A DNA stretch of 64,000 nt. Origin: Thioalbus denitrificans. Lineage in GTDB: Bacteria; Pseudomonadota; Gammaproteobacteria; DSM-26407. The stretch covers positions 683,617 through 747,616 of the forward strand of contig NZ_QPJY01000002.1 of NCBI RefSeq assembly GCF_003337735.1. Reading direction: 5' to 3'. Below are positions 32,659 through 40,775 of this stretch, piece after piece (the stretch's first letter is position 1; each line of letters starts with the position of its first letter). The position numbers were made by a program, and so were the translations under genes. A model generated the notes under the pieces. That model was not told where the DNA came from and did not search any database. It was given only the letters and a program-made list of their open reading frames with translations.

Positions 32659-34422
32659 TCAGGCCGAATAGTCGGCGATGCCCGGGTTCCCCTCCACGTT
32701 CTTCAGCTTCGGGGTGTTGATCTTCTTCAGGCTGACGGTCTTCTGGTCGCGGAGATAGGTGGCGACCGTCTCCCAGATGGGCTCGCCGGGGGACTGGGAG
32801 CCGACGGTGGCCCAGCCGGCCACCTTGTACTTCTTCGAGGCCTCGATGGGGGTGCCGTCATCCAGCTGCATGGCCTGGATGCGCTGGCCCATCTCCGCGG
32901 CGGGGTCGCAGACGTAGTCGAGGCCGCCCAGGCGGACCATGTCGCCGCCCTGCTGGTAGTAGGGGTCGTTGTTGAAGAGGTTGTCGCAGACATCCTCGAG
33001 GATGAGCTTGATCTCCTCGCCGGTCATCTCCCGGGCGTAGGTCTCCGGGTAGGTGATGCAGGTCTGGTCGAGGACGTTGTCCATGGTGATGGCGTCGCCC
33101 GGCAGGACGGTGGTGCCCCAGCGGAAGCCGGGCGAGAGGGAGATCTGGGCGTCGTTCACCGCGCGCAGGGCGTCGCAGATCAGCTGGTCGAAGGTGCCGT
33201 TGAAATTGCCGCGACGATAGAGGACGGTGTCGGCCACCGCCAGCTTCTCCTCCAGCTTGTCCTTGTAGGGAGCGCGCACCTCGGCGATGTAGGCCGCCAT
33301 TTCGGCGTCCGGCTCGATGAGGTTGGAGAAGATGGGGGCGAGGCGGTAGCGGAAGTCGCGCACCCGGCCGTCGCGCACGTCGAGGTCCAGCACGCCGAGG
33401 AACTTGCCGTTGGAGCCGGCGTTGCAGACCAGGGTCTGGCCCGAGGCGTTCTTGACGATGGTCGGGGCCGGCATGCCGTCGTGGGTATGGCCGCCGAGGA
33501 CCACGTCCACGCCGGTGACGATGGAGGCCATTTTCAGGTCCACGTCCATGCCGTTGTGGGAGATGACCACCACCAGGTCGGGCTTCTCGGTTTCGCGCAC
33601 CTGGTTGACCAGGCTCTGCAGGGCCTCGTCGCGAATGCCGAAGGTCCAGTTGGGGATGAAGCGCTGGGGATTGGCGATGGGGGTATAGGGGAAGGCCTGG
33701 CCGATGACCGCCACCTTGGCCCCGCCCACGTTGCGCAGGGTGTAGGGCTTGAAGGCGTGGCCGGTGTCCTCGTCGAAGACCGGAACGCCCTCGAACAGCG
33801 CCTCCTCGCGCACCTTCACGTTCTGGGCGACGAATTCGCCGGAGAAGGCCTCGATGTTCTTCAGCACCTCCTCCTCCAGGTAGGTGAACTCCCAGTGACC
33901 GGTCATGATGTCCACGCCCAGCCGGTTGCAGGCGCCCACCATGTCCATGCCGCGGGTCCACAGGGCGGTGCCGGAGCCCTGCCAGGTGTCGCCGCCGTCC
34001 AGCAGCAGGCTGTTGCCGTCGCCGCGCTCGGCGCGCAGGCGCTTGACCAGGGTGGCCAGGTGCGCGAAGCCGCCCACGCGGCCGTACTGCCGCGCCGCCT
34101 CCTCGAAGTTGAGGTAGGAGTAGGCGTGGGCGTCCATGCCGCCGGCCTCGATGCCGAAGTGCTTCAGCAGCGCCTCACCCACCAGGTGGGGAGCCTTGCC
34201 GAACGCATCGCCGATGCCGATGTTCACGTTGGGCTCGCGGAAGTAGACCGGGTTGAGCTGGGCGTGGGTGTCGGTGATGTGCATCAGGCACACGTTCCCG
34301 AATTTCGGGATCTCGTAGGGATCCGAGGGGCCTTTCATGGCGCCCAGCACGGTGCGCGGCAGCATGCCGGCGGCACCGGCCAGGCCGAGGAGTCGCAGGA
34401 ACTCGCGGCGGTTCAGGGACAT
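32659..34422 (-). CDS. soxB: SoxB thiosulfohydrolase
   Basis: AGGAGG precedes ATG 34422. The 587-residue product begins with a Tat signal (RREFLRLLGLAGAAGML) and is the periplasmic di-manganese enzyme that releases sulfate from SoxY-bound thiosulfate sulfur. Metal and family motifs are ITDTHAQL, LLDGGDTWQGSG, GHWEFTY, ISHNGMD, GGHTHDG and the SoxB-specific SLSPGFRWG. Length matches SoxB. It stands without other sox genes; the next gene upstream encodes an exported DsrE-like protein. A lone soxB is common in gammaproteobacterial sulfur oxidisers whose soxXA and soxYZ are elsewhere. Confidence 0.96.
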   Translation of the reverse strand: MSLNRREFLRLLGLAGAAGMLPRTVLGAMKGPSDPYEIPKFGNVCLMHITDTHAQLNPVYFREPNVNIGIGDAFGKAPHLVGEALLKHFGIEAGGMDAHAYSYLNFEEAARQYGRVGGFAHLATLVKRLRAERGDGNSLLLDGGDTWQGSGTALWTRGMDMVGACNRLGVDIMTGHWEFTYLEEEVLKNIEAFSGEFVAQNVKVREEALFEGVPVFDEDTGHAFKPYTLRNVGGAKVAVIGQAFPYTPIANPQRFIPNWTFGIRDEALQSLVNQVRETEKPDLVVVISHNGMDVDLKMASIVTGVDVVLGGHTHDGMPAPTIVKNASGQTLVCNAGSNGKFLGVLDLDVRDGRVRDFRYRLAPIFSNLIEPDAEMAAYIAEVRAPYKDKLEEKLAVADTVLYRRGNFNGTFDQLICDALRAVNDAQISLSPGFRWGTTVLPGDAITMDNVLDQTCITYPETYAREMTGEEIKLILEDVCDNLFNNDPYYQQGGDMVRLGGLDYVCDPAAEMGQRIQAMQLDDGTPIEASKKYKVAGWATVGSQSPGEPIWETVATYLRDQKTVSLKKINTPKLKNVEGNPGIADYSA

Positions 34423-34563
34423 CTTCTTCCTCCTGGGGCAGTTTGTTATATGAATTTCGTGTCAGGTTTGCATGATCCGGCATGGCCGGATTAATCCGGC
34501 CCTACACACTCCTGCTGATGGGTGATGAGTCATGGGTGATGGGAGAAAAACGGCGCCTTACTA

Positions 34564-34671
34564 ATCACTCATCACTCATCACTCATCACTCATCACTCAT
34601 CACTCATCACTCATCACTCATCACTCATCACTCATCACTCATCACTCATCACTCATCACTCATCACTCATC
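34564..34671. repeat. Heptamer tandem array (ATCACTC x about 15)
   Basis: About fifteen perfect ATCACTC units are followed to 34760 by looser CATCACCC and TTGCCC copies. It is the longest heptamer array in the window and sits between soxB and the DsrE-like gene. Confidence 0.95.
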
Positions 34672-34761
34672 CGTGCCAGAACCTACCAGAAAACCGGTTC
34701 ACGCCCCATCACCCATCACCCATCACACATCACCCATTGCCCATCACCCATTGCCCATCAT

Positions 34762-34812
34762 AAAAAAAGGCCGGCCACCTGCGGTTCCACCATCCGCTTT
34801 ACGGTGACCGGC
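34762..34812 (-). terminator. Rho-independent terminator after the DsrE-like gene
   Basis: Read on the minus strand, GCCGGTCACC and GGTGGCCGGC form a stem with one G-T pair, followed at once by CTTTTTTT. It lies 46 bases past the DsrE-like stop codon, so that gene is probably transcribed separately from soxB. Confidence 0.75.
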
Positions 34813-34857
34813 TCTCAGCAGCTTGCTGTCAATCGCTAAGGAATCGTTACCGCCCTG

Positions 34858-35301
34858 TCAGGGCTTGATGTAGGTGTAACCCATGGCCTGCAGGCGGGAG
34901 AGCTCGGCCACGCCGCTGGGCACGATATCCTCTTCGTAGACGTCGAAGAGGTCGGTCTTGTAGTCGATCTTCCGGCCCACCAGGGTGTTGTTGCAGACCT
35001 GGAACTTCACGTTCTGGCTCTTGAGGCTCACCACCTTGCTTTCCATGTCGGCGTCCTCCTTGGCGTATTTCAGCAGGGAAACGCCATTGCCATGCATCAC
35101 GATCGCAACCTCGATGTTCTCGGCACCCACGGCGTTGATGTGGTTCTGGATGTTGCGCATGGCGCCGATCTGCTGCTTCTGGTTGTCGTAGTTGATGTGG
35201 TAGACCACCTTCTGCTTGCCGTAGCGCTCGTTGGCGATGGCGGCGGTCCCGGCGGTCAGCAGGAATACGGCGGTGAACAGCAGGGTCATCACTCGGGTCA
35301 T
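34858..35301 (-). CDS. Exported DsrE-family sulfur-trafficking-like protein
   Basis: ATG 35301 follows GGAGG by seven bases and opens a signal peptide (MTLLFTAVFLLTAGTAAIA). The mature 125 residues have the DsrE/F fold pattern: KVVYHINYDNQKQQIGAMRNIQNHI, VAIVMHGNGVSLL and KFQVCNNTLVGRKI, with one conserved cysteine. DsrE-type proteins carry or transfer sulfur; exported versions often neighbour sox genes. Together with soxB this suggests a periplasmic sulfur-handling role, though whether the cysteine binds sulfane sulfur is not shown. A terminator follows the gene. Confidence 0.83.
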   Translation of the reverse strand: MTRVMTLLFTAVFLLTAGTAAIANERYGKQKVVYHINYDNQKQQIGAMRNIQNHINAVGAENIEVAIVMHGNGVSLLKYAKEDADMESKVVSLKSQNVKFQVCNNTLVGRKIDYKTDLFDVYEEDIVPSGVAELSRLQAMGYTYIKP

Positions 35302-35519
35302 GGTTGTTCCTCCGTCTGGCAGTTGAACTGCTCGTTGTCTGTTTTCTGAATGGGGCACCCTCACCAAAGCAATTGACATGCCAGGCTTGTAATTCAGTCG
35401 ATTCAATGGGTTGGAACACCCGGCATTGCATAGCGCATTCGCCGGATGTTGCAGGTTGCAGCAGGTTTGCAGAATTCGGCAGGGAAAAGCCGGGGACCGC
35501 CGGAAGCGAGGCTAGGAGT

Positions 35520-35671
35520 CTGTCGGACTTGAGGCTGATCTACTGCGCCGGCGGGACAGCGGCCCATATGAGCCCGATTTTTCGTTACATAGACCCACTA
35601 AGCGCCTCAAAATCGGGCCCATCTGTCCTCGCTCTCCCACTCGGCTCGCTACGATCGCTCAAGTCCGACAG
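35520..35671. mobile_element. 152-bp MITE-like element with 14-bp terminal inverted repeats
   Basis: CTGTCGGACTTGAG (35520-35533) and CTCAAGTCCGACAG (35658-35671) are perfect inverted termini. There is no reading frame inside. A diverged copy lies at 25308-25447. Both copies abut the 3' end of a minus-strand gene, here four bases past the stop of the response regulator. No clear target-site duplication is visible. Confidence 0.8.
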
Positions 35672-35675
35672 GCTT

Positions 35676-37031
35676 CTAGGCCTCTTCCACGGTGCGCAGC
35701 TTGCGCCAGAGGGTGGTGCGGTTGATGCCCAGTATCTCCGCGGCCTGGCGCTGGTTGCCGCCGACGCTGTCGAGCACTTCGCGGATATAGCGCAGCTCCA
35801 TCTCCTCCAGGGTCTCCGGCGAGCCGCCACCAGGACCGAAGACATTGGCGGGCCGGGCGGCCGGCGCGGCCGGCTCGTCCAACGGCTCGAGGTGATCGCC
35901 GTCGGACATGATGACGCAGCGCTCGACGAAGTTGCGCAGCTCGCGCACGTTGCCTTCCCAGGGGCGCTGCTGGAGCCGCTGCAGCACCGATCCCGTGAAG
36001 TGGCGTACCGGACGATCGTACTTGTGGGCGAACTCCTCGGCGAAGCGGCGCACCAGGAGCGGGATGTCCTCGCGCCGCTCGGCCAGGGAGGGGATGGCCA
36101 GGGTGACCACGTTGAGCCGATGGTAGAGGTCGTGCCGGAATTCGCCCCGGGCCACGAGGGCGGCGAGATCGCGGTTGCTGGCGGCGATGAAGCGGGCGCG
36201 GATGGGAATCACCTCGGTGCCGCCCACCGGGGTCACGGTGCGCTCCTGCAGTACCCGCAGCAGCTTCACCTGCATGGCGTCGGAGATGTTGCCGATCTCG
36301 TCGAGGAACACGGTCCCCGCCCCCGCCGACTCCAGCAGCCCGGTGCGGTCCCGCTCGGCACCGGTGAAGGCGCCCTTGCGGTGGCCGAAGAGCTCGCTTT
36401 CCAGCAGGGTGTCGGCGATGGCGCCACAGTCGATGACCGTGAATGGCTCGTCACTGCGCGGCCCGCGCTCGTGGATGGCCCGCGCCACCAGTTCCTTCCC
36501 CACCCCCGAACCGCCCTGGAGGATGACGCAGCAGTCCACGGCGGCGAGCTTGTCGATCATGCGGTTGACCTCGTCCATGGCCGGGGATTCCCCCGCCATG
36601 TCCCGCGCCCCCTTCTCCCGCTGCAGGCGCTGCTTCAGGCGGCGGTTCTCGGCACTCACCGCGGAGAAGCGCAGGGTGCGCTGGATGGCCATGTCCAGCT
36701 CGCGCAGCTCGTAGGGCTTCTTGAGGAAGTCGGCCGCGCCGGCCTGCATCGCCTGCACGGCCCGCTCCACCGTGCTCTGTCCGGTGATGGCGAGGATGGG
36801 CAGCTGGGAGAACCGCTCGGCGAGGGTGCGGATGAGCTCGAAGCCGTCCATGCCGGGCATGTTGAGATCGGTGAGCACGAGCGCCGGCACCTGCCGCTCG
36901 AGGGCCTCGAGGCACTCGGTGGCGGAGGTGAACACCTCGCAGCGGTAGCCGAGGCGTTCACCGGCACGCAGGAACAGGCGGTTGGCAACGGTGTCGTCGT
37001 CGACGAAATAGAGCAGCGGACGCTCAGGCAT
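35676..37031 (-). CDS. Sigma-54-dependent response regulator (NtrC family)
   Basis: The 451-residue protein has a receiver domain (FVDDDTVANR, phospho-acceptor in LVLTDLNMPGMDG, DFLKKPY lysine), a sigma-54 AAA+ domain with Walker A GGSGVGKE and the sigma-contacting GAFTGA loop, FLDEIGNISDAMQ, and a Fis-type helix-turn-helix (RQAAEILGINRTTLWRKL). It binds enhancer sites and activates sigma-54 promoters when phosphorylated. The start overlaps the kinase gene by eight bases, so the two form a cognate pair. Target genes are unknown; soxB and the DsrE-like gene are neighbours on the same strand. Confidence 0.93.
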   Translation of the reverse strand: MPERPLLYFVDDDTVANRLFLRAGERLGYRCEVFTSATECLEALERQVPALVLTDLNMPGMDGFELIRTLAERFSQLPILAITGQSTVERAVQAMQAGAADFLKKPYELRELDMAIQRTLRFSAVSAENRRLKQRLQREKGARDMAGESPAMDEVNRMIDKLAAVDCCVILQGGSGVGKELVARAIHERGPRSDEPFTVIDCGAIADTLLESELFGHRKGAFTGAERDRTGLLESAGAGTVFLDEIGNISDAMQVKLLRVLQERTVTPVGGTEVIPIRARFIAASNRDLAALVARGEFRHDLYHRLNVVTLAIPSLAERREDIPLLVRRFAEEFAHKYDRPVRHFTGSVLQRLQQRPWEGNVRELRNFVERCVIMSDGDHLEPLDEPAAPAARPANVFGPGGGSPETLEEMELRYIREVLDSVGGNQRQAAEILGINRTTLWRKLRTVEEA

Positions 37032-38973
37032 TCACCGCCTCCGGCAGGCGCTCATGCCCGGAGCCGGACTGGGCCAGCGGGAGCGCGAACCAGATGGAGA
37101 GGCCGCCGCCGGGACGCGGCTCGGCGCTCATGCGCCCGCCATGGCGCTGGACGATGGAGTAGCTCACCGAGAGCCCGAGACCCGTGCCCTGGCGATCCTG
37201 CTTGGTGGAGTAGAAGGGCTCGAAAATGCGCGCGAGCTGGCTCTCGGGAACGCCCTCGCCGGTGTCCTCGATCCGGCAGCGCAGCCGGCCGTCCACCTGA
37301 TCCAGGGTCACTTCCACCCAGCCGCCGGAGGGCGTGGCCTGGATGGCGTTGAGCAGGACGTTCACCAGCACCTGCTGCAGCTGGCCGGGGTCACCCTCCA
37401 CGGGGGGCAGTTCTCCCGGCGGGGCGAAACGCAGCAGCACGCCGGCGCTGCGGGCGCGGCGGGCCAGCAGGCGGATGCTCTCCTGCACCAGGCGCGGCAG
37501 CTCCACCCGGGTGAGGGTCGGCGGCCGCGGCCGGCCGAAGTCCAGCAGTCCCTGGACGATGTCGGCGCAGCGGCGCTGCTCCTGGCGCAGCACCTCGAGG
37601 TCCTCGAGCAGGACGCGGGGATCGACCCCCTCCTTCACCGCCTGCTCCATCAGCTCGGCCAGCCCGGTCATGTTGTTGAGGGGGTTGTTGATCTCGTGGG
37701 CGACCCCGGCGGCCAGCTCGCCCACGGTGGCCATCTTGGCCGCCTGGCAGGCCACGGCCTCGGCCCGCTCCCGATCCTGCTCGGCCCGCGCCAGGGTATC
37801 GATGAGATAGTTGTAGGCCCGCCCCGCCTGGCCGATCTCGTCCTTGCGGCTGTCCCGGTAGCGGACCCGCTCGCCGTCGGCGTAGCGGGTGATGATCTCG
37901 GCCAGGTGCTGTACCGGCCGGGCCATGCGCACCGCCGCCCAGCGCGCCAGCAGCAGGCACAACAGCACGGCCACGCCCAGCAGCGCCCAGATGGTCTGGC
38001 TCACCTCCATGACCGGCGCGAGCACCTCGGCCCGGTCGCGCTGGACCACCAGCAGCCACTGGTTCGCGCGGTCCTGGTAGGGCTGGACCTTGCGATAGAA
38101 AACCAGCCGCTCGCCGAGTTGCAGCATGCCCTCGGCGGGACCCGCGGCGATGTCGCGCCAGGCCGCGTTCCCCAGGTCGGCGGAGAGCCGGTCCGGGATC
38201 CCGATCTGGTTGCCGAAGCGCTTGTTGCGGTCGGAGTGGAACAGGTAGACGCCGTCGCGGTCGGGGTCGGCGGGGGCGAGCTCGGCCATCTGCACCCGGC
38301 CGTCATAGGCGCCGAGGGTGCTGGTGATGATCTCGTCGATGCGGCTGCCCCACATGTTCACCACCAGGTAGCCGGCCAGCCGGCCCTCCACGTTCAACGG
38401 TGTCATGTAGCGGACCATGGAGGGGCAGAACTCCGCCTCCGGAGCGACCTGGCCCAGCTCGAAGTTGGACATGCCCACATCGCCGGGCCGCAACGCCGCC
38501 GCCACGGTCTGGAAGAAGGGGCGCTCGCCCTGGTGGGCGATGATGCCCCGGCCCTGGGCGTCGTGGGTCACGGGCGGGATGATCTTGCCCTCCTTGACCT
38601 TGGCCAGGGTGCGGCCGGAGGTGTCGAACACCCGCAGCCCCTGGATGCTGGGGACGGCCGCCTGGTAGTTGAGGAAGAAGCGCTGCAGCTCCTCCTTGCG
38701 CTCCATGTAGCGGGGGGAGTCGCCCGGCTCGCCCAGCACCTCGGCGAAGTGCTGCACGGAGGGGACGGCCGCCAGGCCGCGGACCACCGACTTCTGGGCG
38801 TTGATCAGCGTGTCGAGCTCGCCGGCCAGCTTGTCCAGGCCGGCCAGCACCTCGCGCCCGGCCCGCTCCTCCAGGGAGCGCTTGTTGCGCTCCACGACAC
38901 CGAACTGGAGCACCAGGAGGGGCACCAGGGTGAGGGTACCGAGGACCAGAAACAGCTTGCGACGCAGTTGCAT
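37024..38973 (-). CDS. Membrane sensor histidine kinase with dCache-like domain
   Basis: A 649-residue kinase: N-terminal membrane helix (LFLVLGTLTLVPLLVLQFG), a large periplasmic dCache-like sensor to about residue 340, second helix (IWALLGVAVLLCLLLARWAAV), HAMP linker (RPVQHLAEIITRYADGE), H-box AHEINNPLNNMTG and an ATPase domain ending EDTGEGVPESQLARIFEPF and GTGLGLSVSYSIV. It should autophosphorylate on the H-box histidine and pass phosphate to the regulator encoded just downstream. The ligand is unknown; dCache sensors usually bind small organic molecules. Confidence 0.93.
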   Translation of the reverse strand: MQLRRKLFLVLGTLTLVPLLVLQFGVVERNKRSLEERAGREVLAGLDKLAGELDTLINAQKSVVRGLAAVPSVQHFAEVLGEPGDSPRYMERKEELQRFFLNYQAAVPSIQGLRVFDTSGRTLAKVKEGKIIPPVTHDAQGRGIIAHQGERPFFQTVAAALRPGDVGMSNFELGQVAPEAEFCPSMVRYMTPLNVEGRLAGYLVVNMWGSRIDEIITSTLGAYDGRVQMAELAPADPDRDGVYLFHSDRNKRFGNQIGIPDRLSADLGNAAWRDIAAGPAEGMLQLGERLVFYRKVQPYQDRANQWLLVVQRDRAEVLAPVMEVSQTIWALLGVAVLLCLLLARWAAVRMARPVQHLAEIITRYADGERVRYRDSRKDEIGQAGRAYNYLIDTLARAEQDRERAEAVACQAAKMATVGELAAGVAHEINNPLNNMTGLAELMEQAVKEGVDPRVLLEDLEVLRQEQRRCADIVQGLLDFGRPRPPTLTRVELPRLVQESIRLLARRARSAGVLLRFAPPGELPPVEGDPGQLQQVLVNVLLNAIQATPSGGWVEVTLDQVDGRLRCRIEDTGEGVPESQLARIFEPFYSTKQDRQGTGLGLSVSYSIVQRHGGRMSAEPRPGGGLSIWFALPLAQSGSGHERLPEAVNA

Positions 38974-39065
38974 AGCGCAACATTAAGCCGAATCGGGGAA
39001 TGGGCGCAAGTCCCAGTGCGGTTGTAGGGTTTTCGGCTCGTCAGGGGACGGGGCGAAGGGATTCC

Positions 39066-39215
39066 GTGTTCAGTGTTCAGTGTTCAGTGTTCAGTGTTCA
39101 GTGTTCAGTGTTCAGTGTTCAGTGTTCAGTGAGTGCGTGAGTGCGTGAGTGCGTGACCCCTCACCCCTCACCCCTCACCCCTCACCCCTCACCCCTCACC
39201 CCTCACCCCTCACCC
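39066..39215. repeat. Compound tandem array: GTGTTCA, GAGTGCGT, CCCCTCA
   Basis: About nine GTGTTCA heptamers (39066-39130) run into three GAGTGCGT octamers (39131-39155) and then about eight CCCCTCA heptamers (39157-39215), ending at the stop codon of the ChaN-PDZ gene. The heptamer-then-GAGTGCGT layout recurs at 62067-62192. Confidence 0.95.
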
Positions 39216-40412
39216 CTACTTCAGCTCCACCTCGAAATCGAGCTGGTGGGAGGAGGAGAAGAGGCCGTCGCGTTCCACGCTCACCGCAATCCGGTCGCCG
39301 GGTTTGCGGTCGAGCAGGGCAATCTTGATGTCCGCGTAGTCGTTGACGTCGAAGCCGTCCACGCTGAGGATGCGATCGCCCTTGTGGATGCCGGCGGCGG
39401 CGGCGCCGCTCCCGGTGTCCAGCTTGCCGACGTAGACGCCCTCCTCCCGGTCATCGAGGAATACACCCATGAGTCCGCCGCGGGGCAGCTCCTCCTCGGG
39501 ACGGATGAGCACATAGTCGCCGGCCTCGGGGGTCAGGGCCGCCTCCACGCCGTTGAGCACGATGAGGCGCTTGTCCGGAACCCGCCGCTGCAGGCGATCG
39601 GGGATCCCCGAACCGTACATGACGTGGCCGGAGCCGGCCAGGATCACCATGCTCCGGCCCGGGTTCGCGCGCAGCCAGTTGGCCGCGGTCTCGGCCATAC
39701 CCTCGTCCCAGAGCAACTGGGCGCTGACGAAGTTCTCGAAGCTGCGCTCGTCGCTGCGGGCATGAATTTCGAAGATCTTCCGCAGCCGTTCCCGGTAGGC
39801 GGTATCGCTGCGGTCGATCTCCGCCGGCAGGCTGGCGCGCTCCTCCGGCGTCAGCGACTGGAACCCGCCCTCCGCCACCTTCCGGGTCAGCTCGGCGGGA
39901 ACGTTGAGGGCGATGACCGGTATGCGGTTTTCGCGGGCGTACTGCAGGATGGGACGGTAGAGGCGGTAGTCGAAACGCCAGCGCTTGTAGTACTCGGTCT
40001 CCCGCAGGAAGGTGCGCTCGTCGATCTCGCCGGCGATATAGCGATCCAGCACCGACTGGAACGGCCACTGGAAGAACTCCATGCCGATGGCCAGGTCCGG
40101 CTTGCCCTGGTGGAGGCTGCGGATGATCTCGAGCTGGTTGAGGTGCTGCTCGTAGCGGTCATGGCTCTCCCCCACGTAGACCACCCGTACCTTGGACAGG
40201 GGCCAGATGATGCCCTCCAGCGTGGTGACGCTCTTGAGATCCAGGGCCCGGGCCCGGTGTCCCGCGGCCAGCGCCTCGAAATCGGGATTCACGTCCGGCG
40301 TCAGCACCTCCGCCCCGCCCTCCTCCGCGGCGGCGGCAGGCGTGGCGAACAGGGGCGGGCTGGAAAGCACGCCTATCAGGACAGCCAGGGCTGCGGGTAT
40401 CGTTCTGGACAC
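39216..40412 (-). CDS. ChaN-like domain protein with C-terminal PDZ domain
   Basis: GTG 40412, preceded by AGGAG six bases upstream, opens a signal peptide (TIPAALAVLIGVLSSPPLF); 398 residues in all. Residues 60-280 match the ChaN/DUF399 fold of heme-binding lipoproteins: VVYVGESHDRYEQHLNQL, IGMEFFQWPFQ, YRPILQYARENRIPVIALNVP and ILAGSGHVMYGSGIP. A PDZ domain ends the protein (GKLDTGSGAAAAGIHKGDRILSVDGFDV). The cleavage region lacks a lipobox cysteine. ChaN binds heme in Campylobacter; a heme, metal or peptide role is possible here, with PDZ contacting a partner. Confidence 0.85.
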   Translation of the reverse strand: MSRTIPAALAVLIGVLSSPPLFATPAAAAEEGGAEVLTPDVNPDFEALAAGHRARALDLKSVTTLEGIIWPLSKVRVVYVGESHDRYEQHLNQLEIIRSLHQGKPDLAIGMEFFQWPFQSVLDRYIAGEIDERTFLRETEYYKRWRFDYRLYRPILQYARENRIPVIALNVPAELTRKVAEGGFQSLTPEERASLPAEIDRSDTAYRERLRKIFEIHARSDERSFENFVSAQLLWDEGMAETAANWLRANPGRSMVILAGSGHVMYGSGIPDRLQRRVPDKRLIVLNGVEAALTPEAGDYVLIRPEEELPRGGLMGVFLDDREEGVYVGKLDTGSGAAAAGIHKGDRILSVDGFDVNDYADIKIALLDRKPGDRIAVSVERDGLFSSSHQLDFEVELK

Positions 40413-40608
40413 GCTGTTCTCCTGTTCGGGCCGCACTGACGGGCCCGGTCGGGGTCTGTAAAGGGGATTGTCACCTCAACTGTAGACAACGGACCATGGT
40501 CGGGGTTCGTGTGGCCGCCCCGGGGCCTGCGGGCCGGGGGTCCCACGGTCCGCACAATGCGGCCTGAACATACATCAGAAGCACCCGAACCACGCGGGTC
40601 ATGCGCAT

Positions 40609-40736
40609 CCACCACGGAGACACGGAGGGTGACAGGGCGGGTGAATGCGTTATCTTCAGGGGTGATTGCGGCAGCTGATGAGCGGCAATGACATTCACCT
40701 GGTTCTCTCCGTGGGCTCCGTGTCTCCGTGGTGAGG
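40609..40736. repeat. Gene-free inverted pair (CACCACGGAGACACGGAGG family)
   Basis: CCACCACGGAGACACGGAGG from 40609 faces CTCCGTGTCTCCGTGGTGAG ending near 40735 across about 70 bases. It fills much of the divergent gap between the ChaN-PDZ and M1-type genes, so the promoters lie at or beside the arms. Confidence 0.85.
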
Positions 40737-40775
40737 GCTACAATCCGGTTTTGCCGTAGTGTACTGGTTATCACC

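Noticed and set aside
34564-34671. Possible CRISPR or coding repeat in the heptamer array
   Set aside because: Units of seven bases repeat without spacers; the apparent protein (SSLITHH repeats) is an artefact of the repeat.
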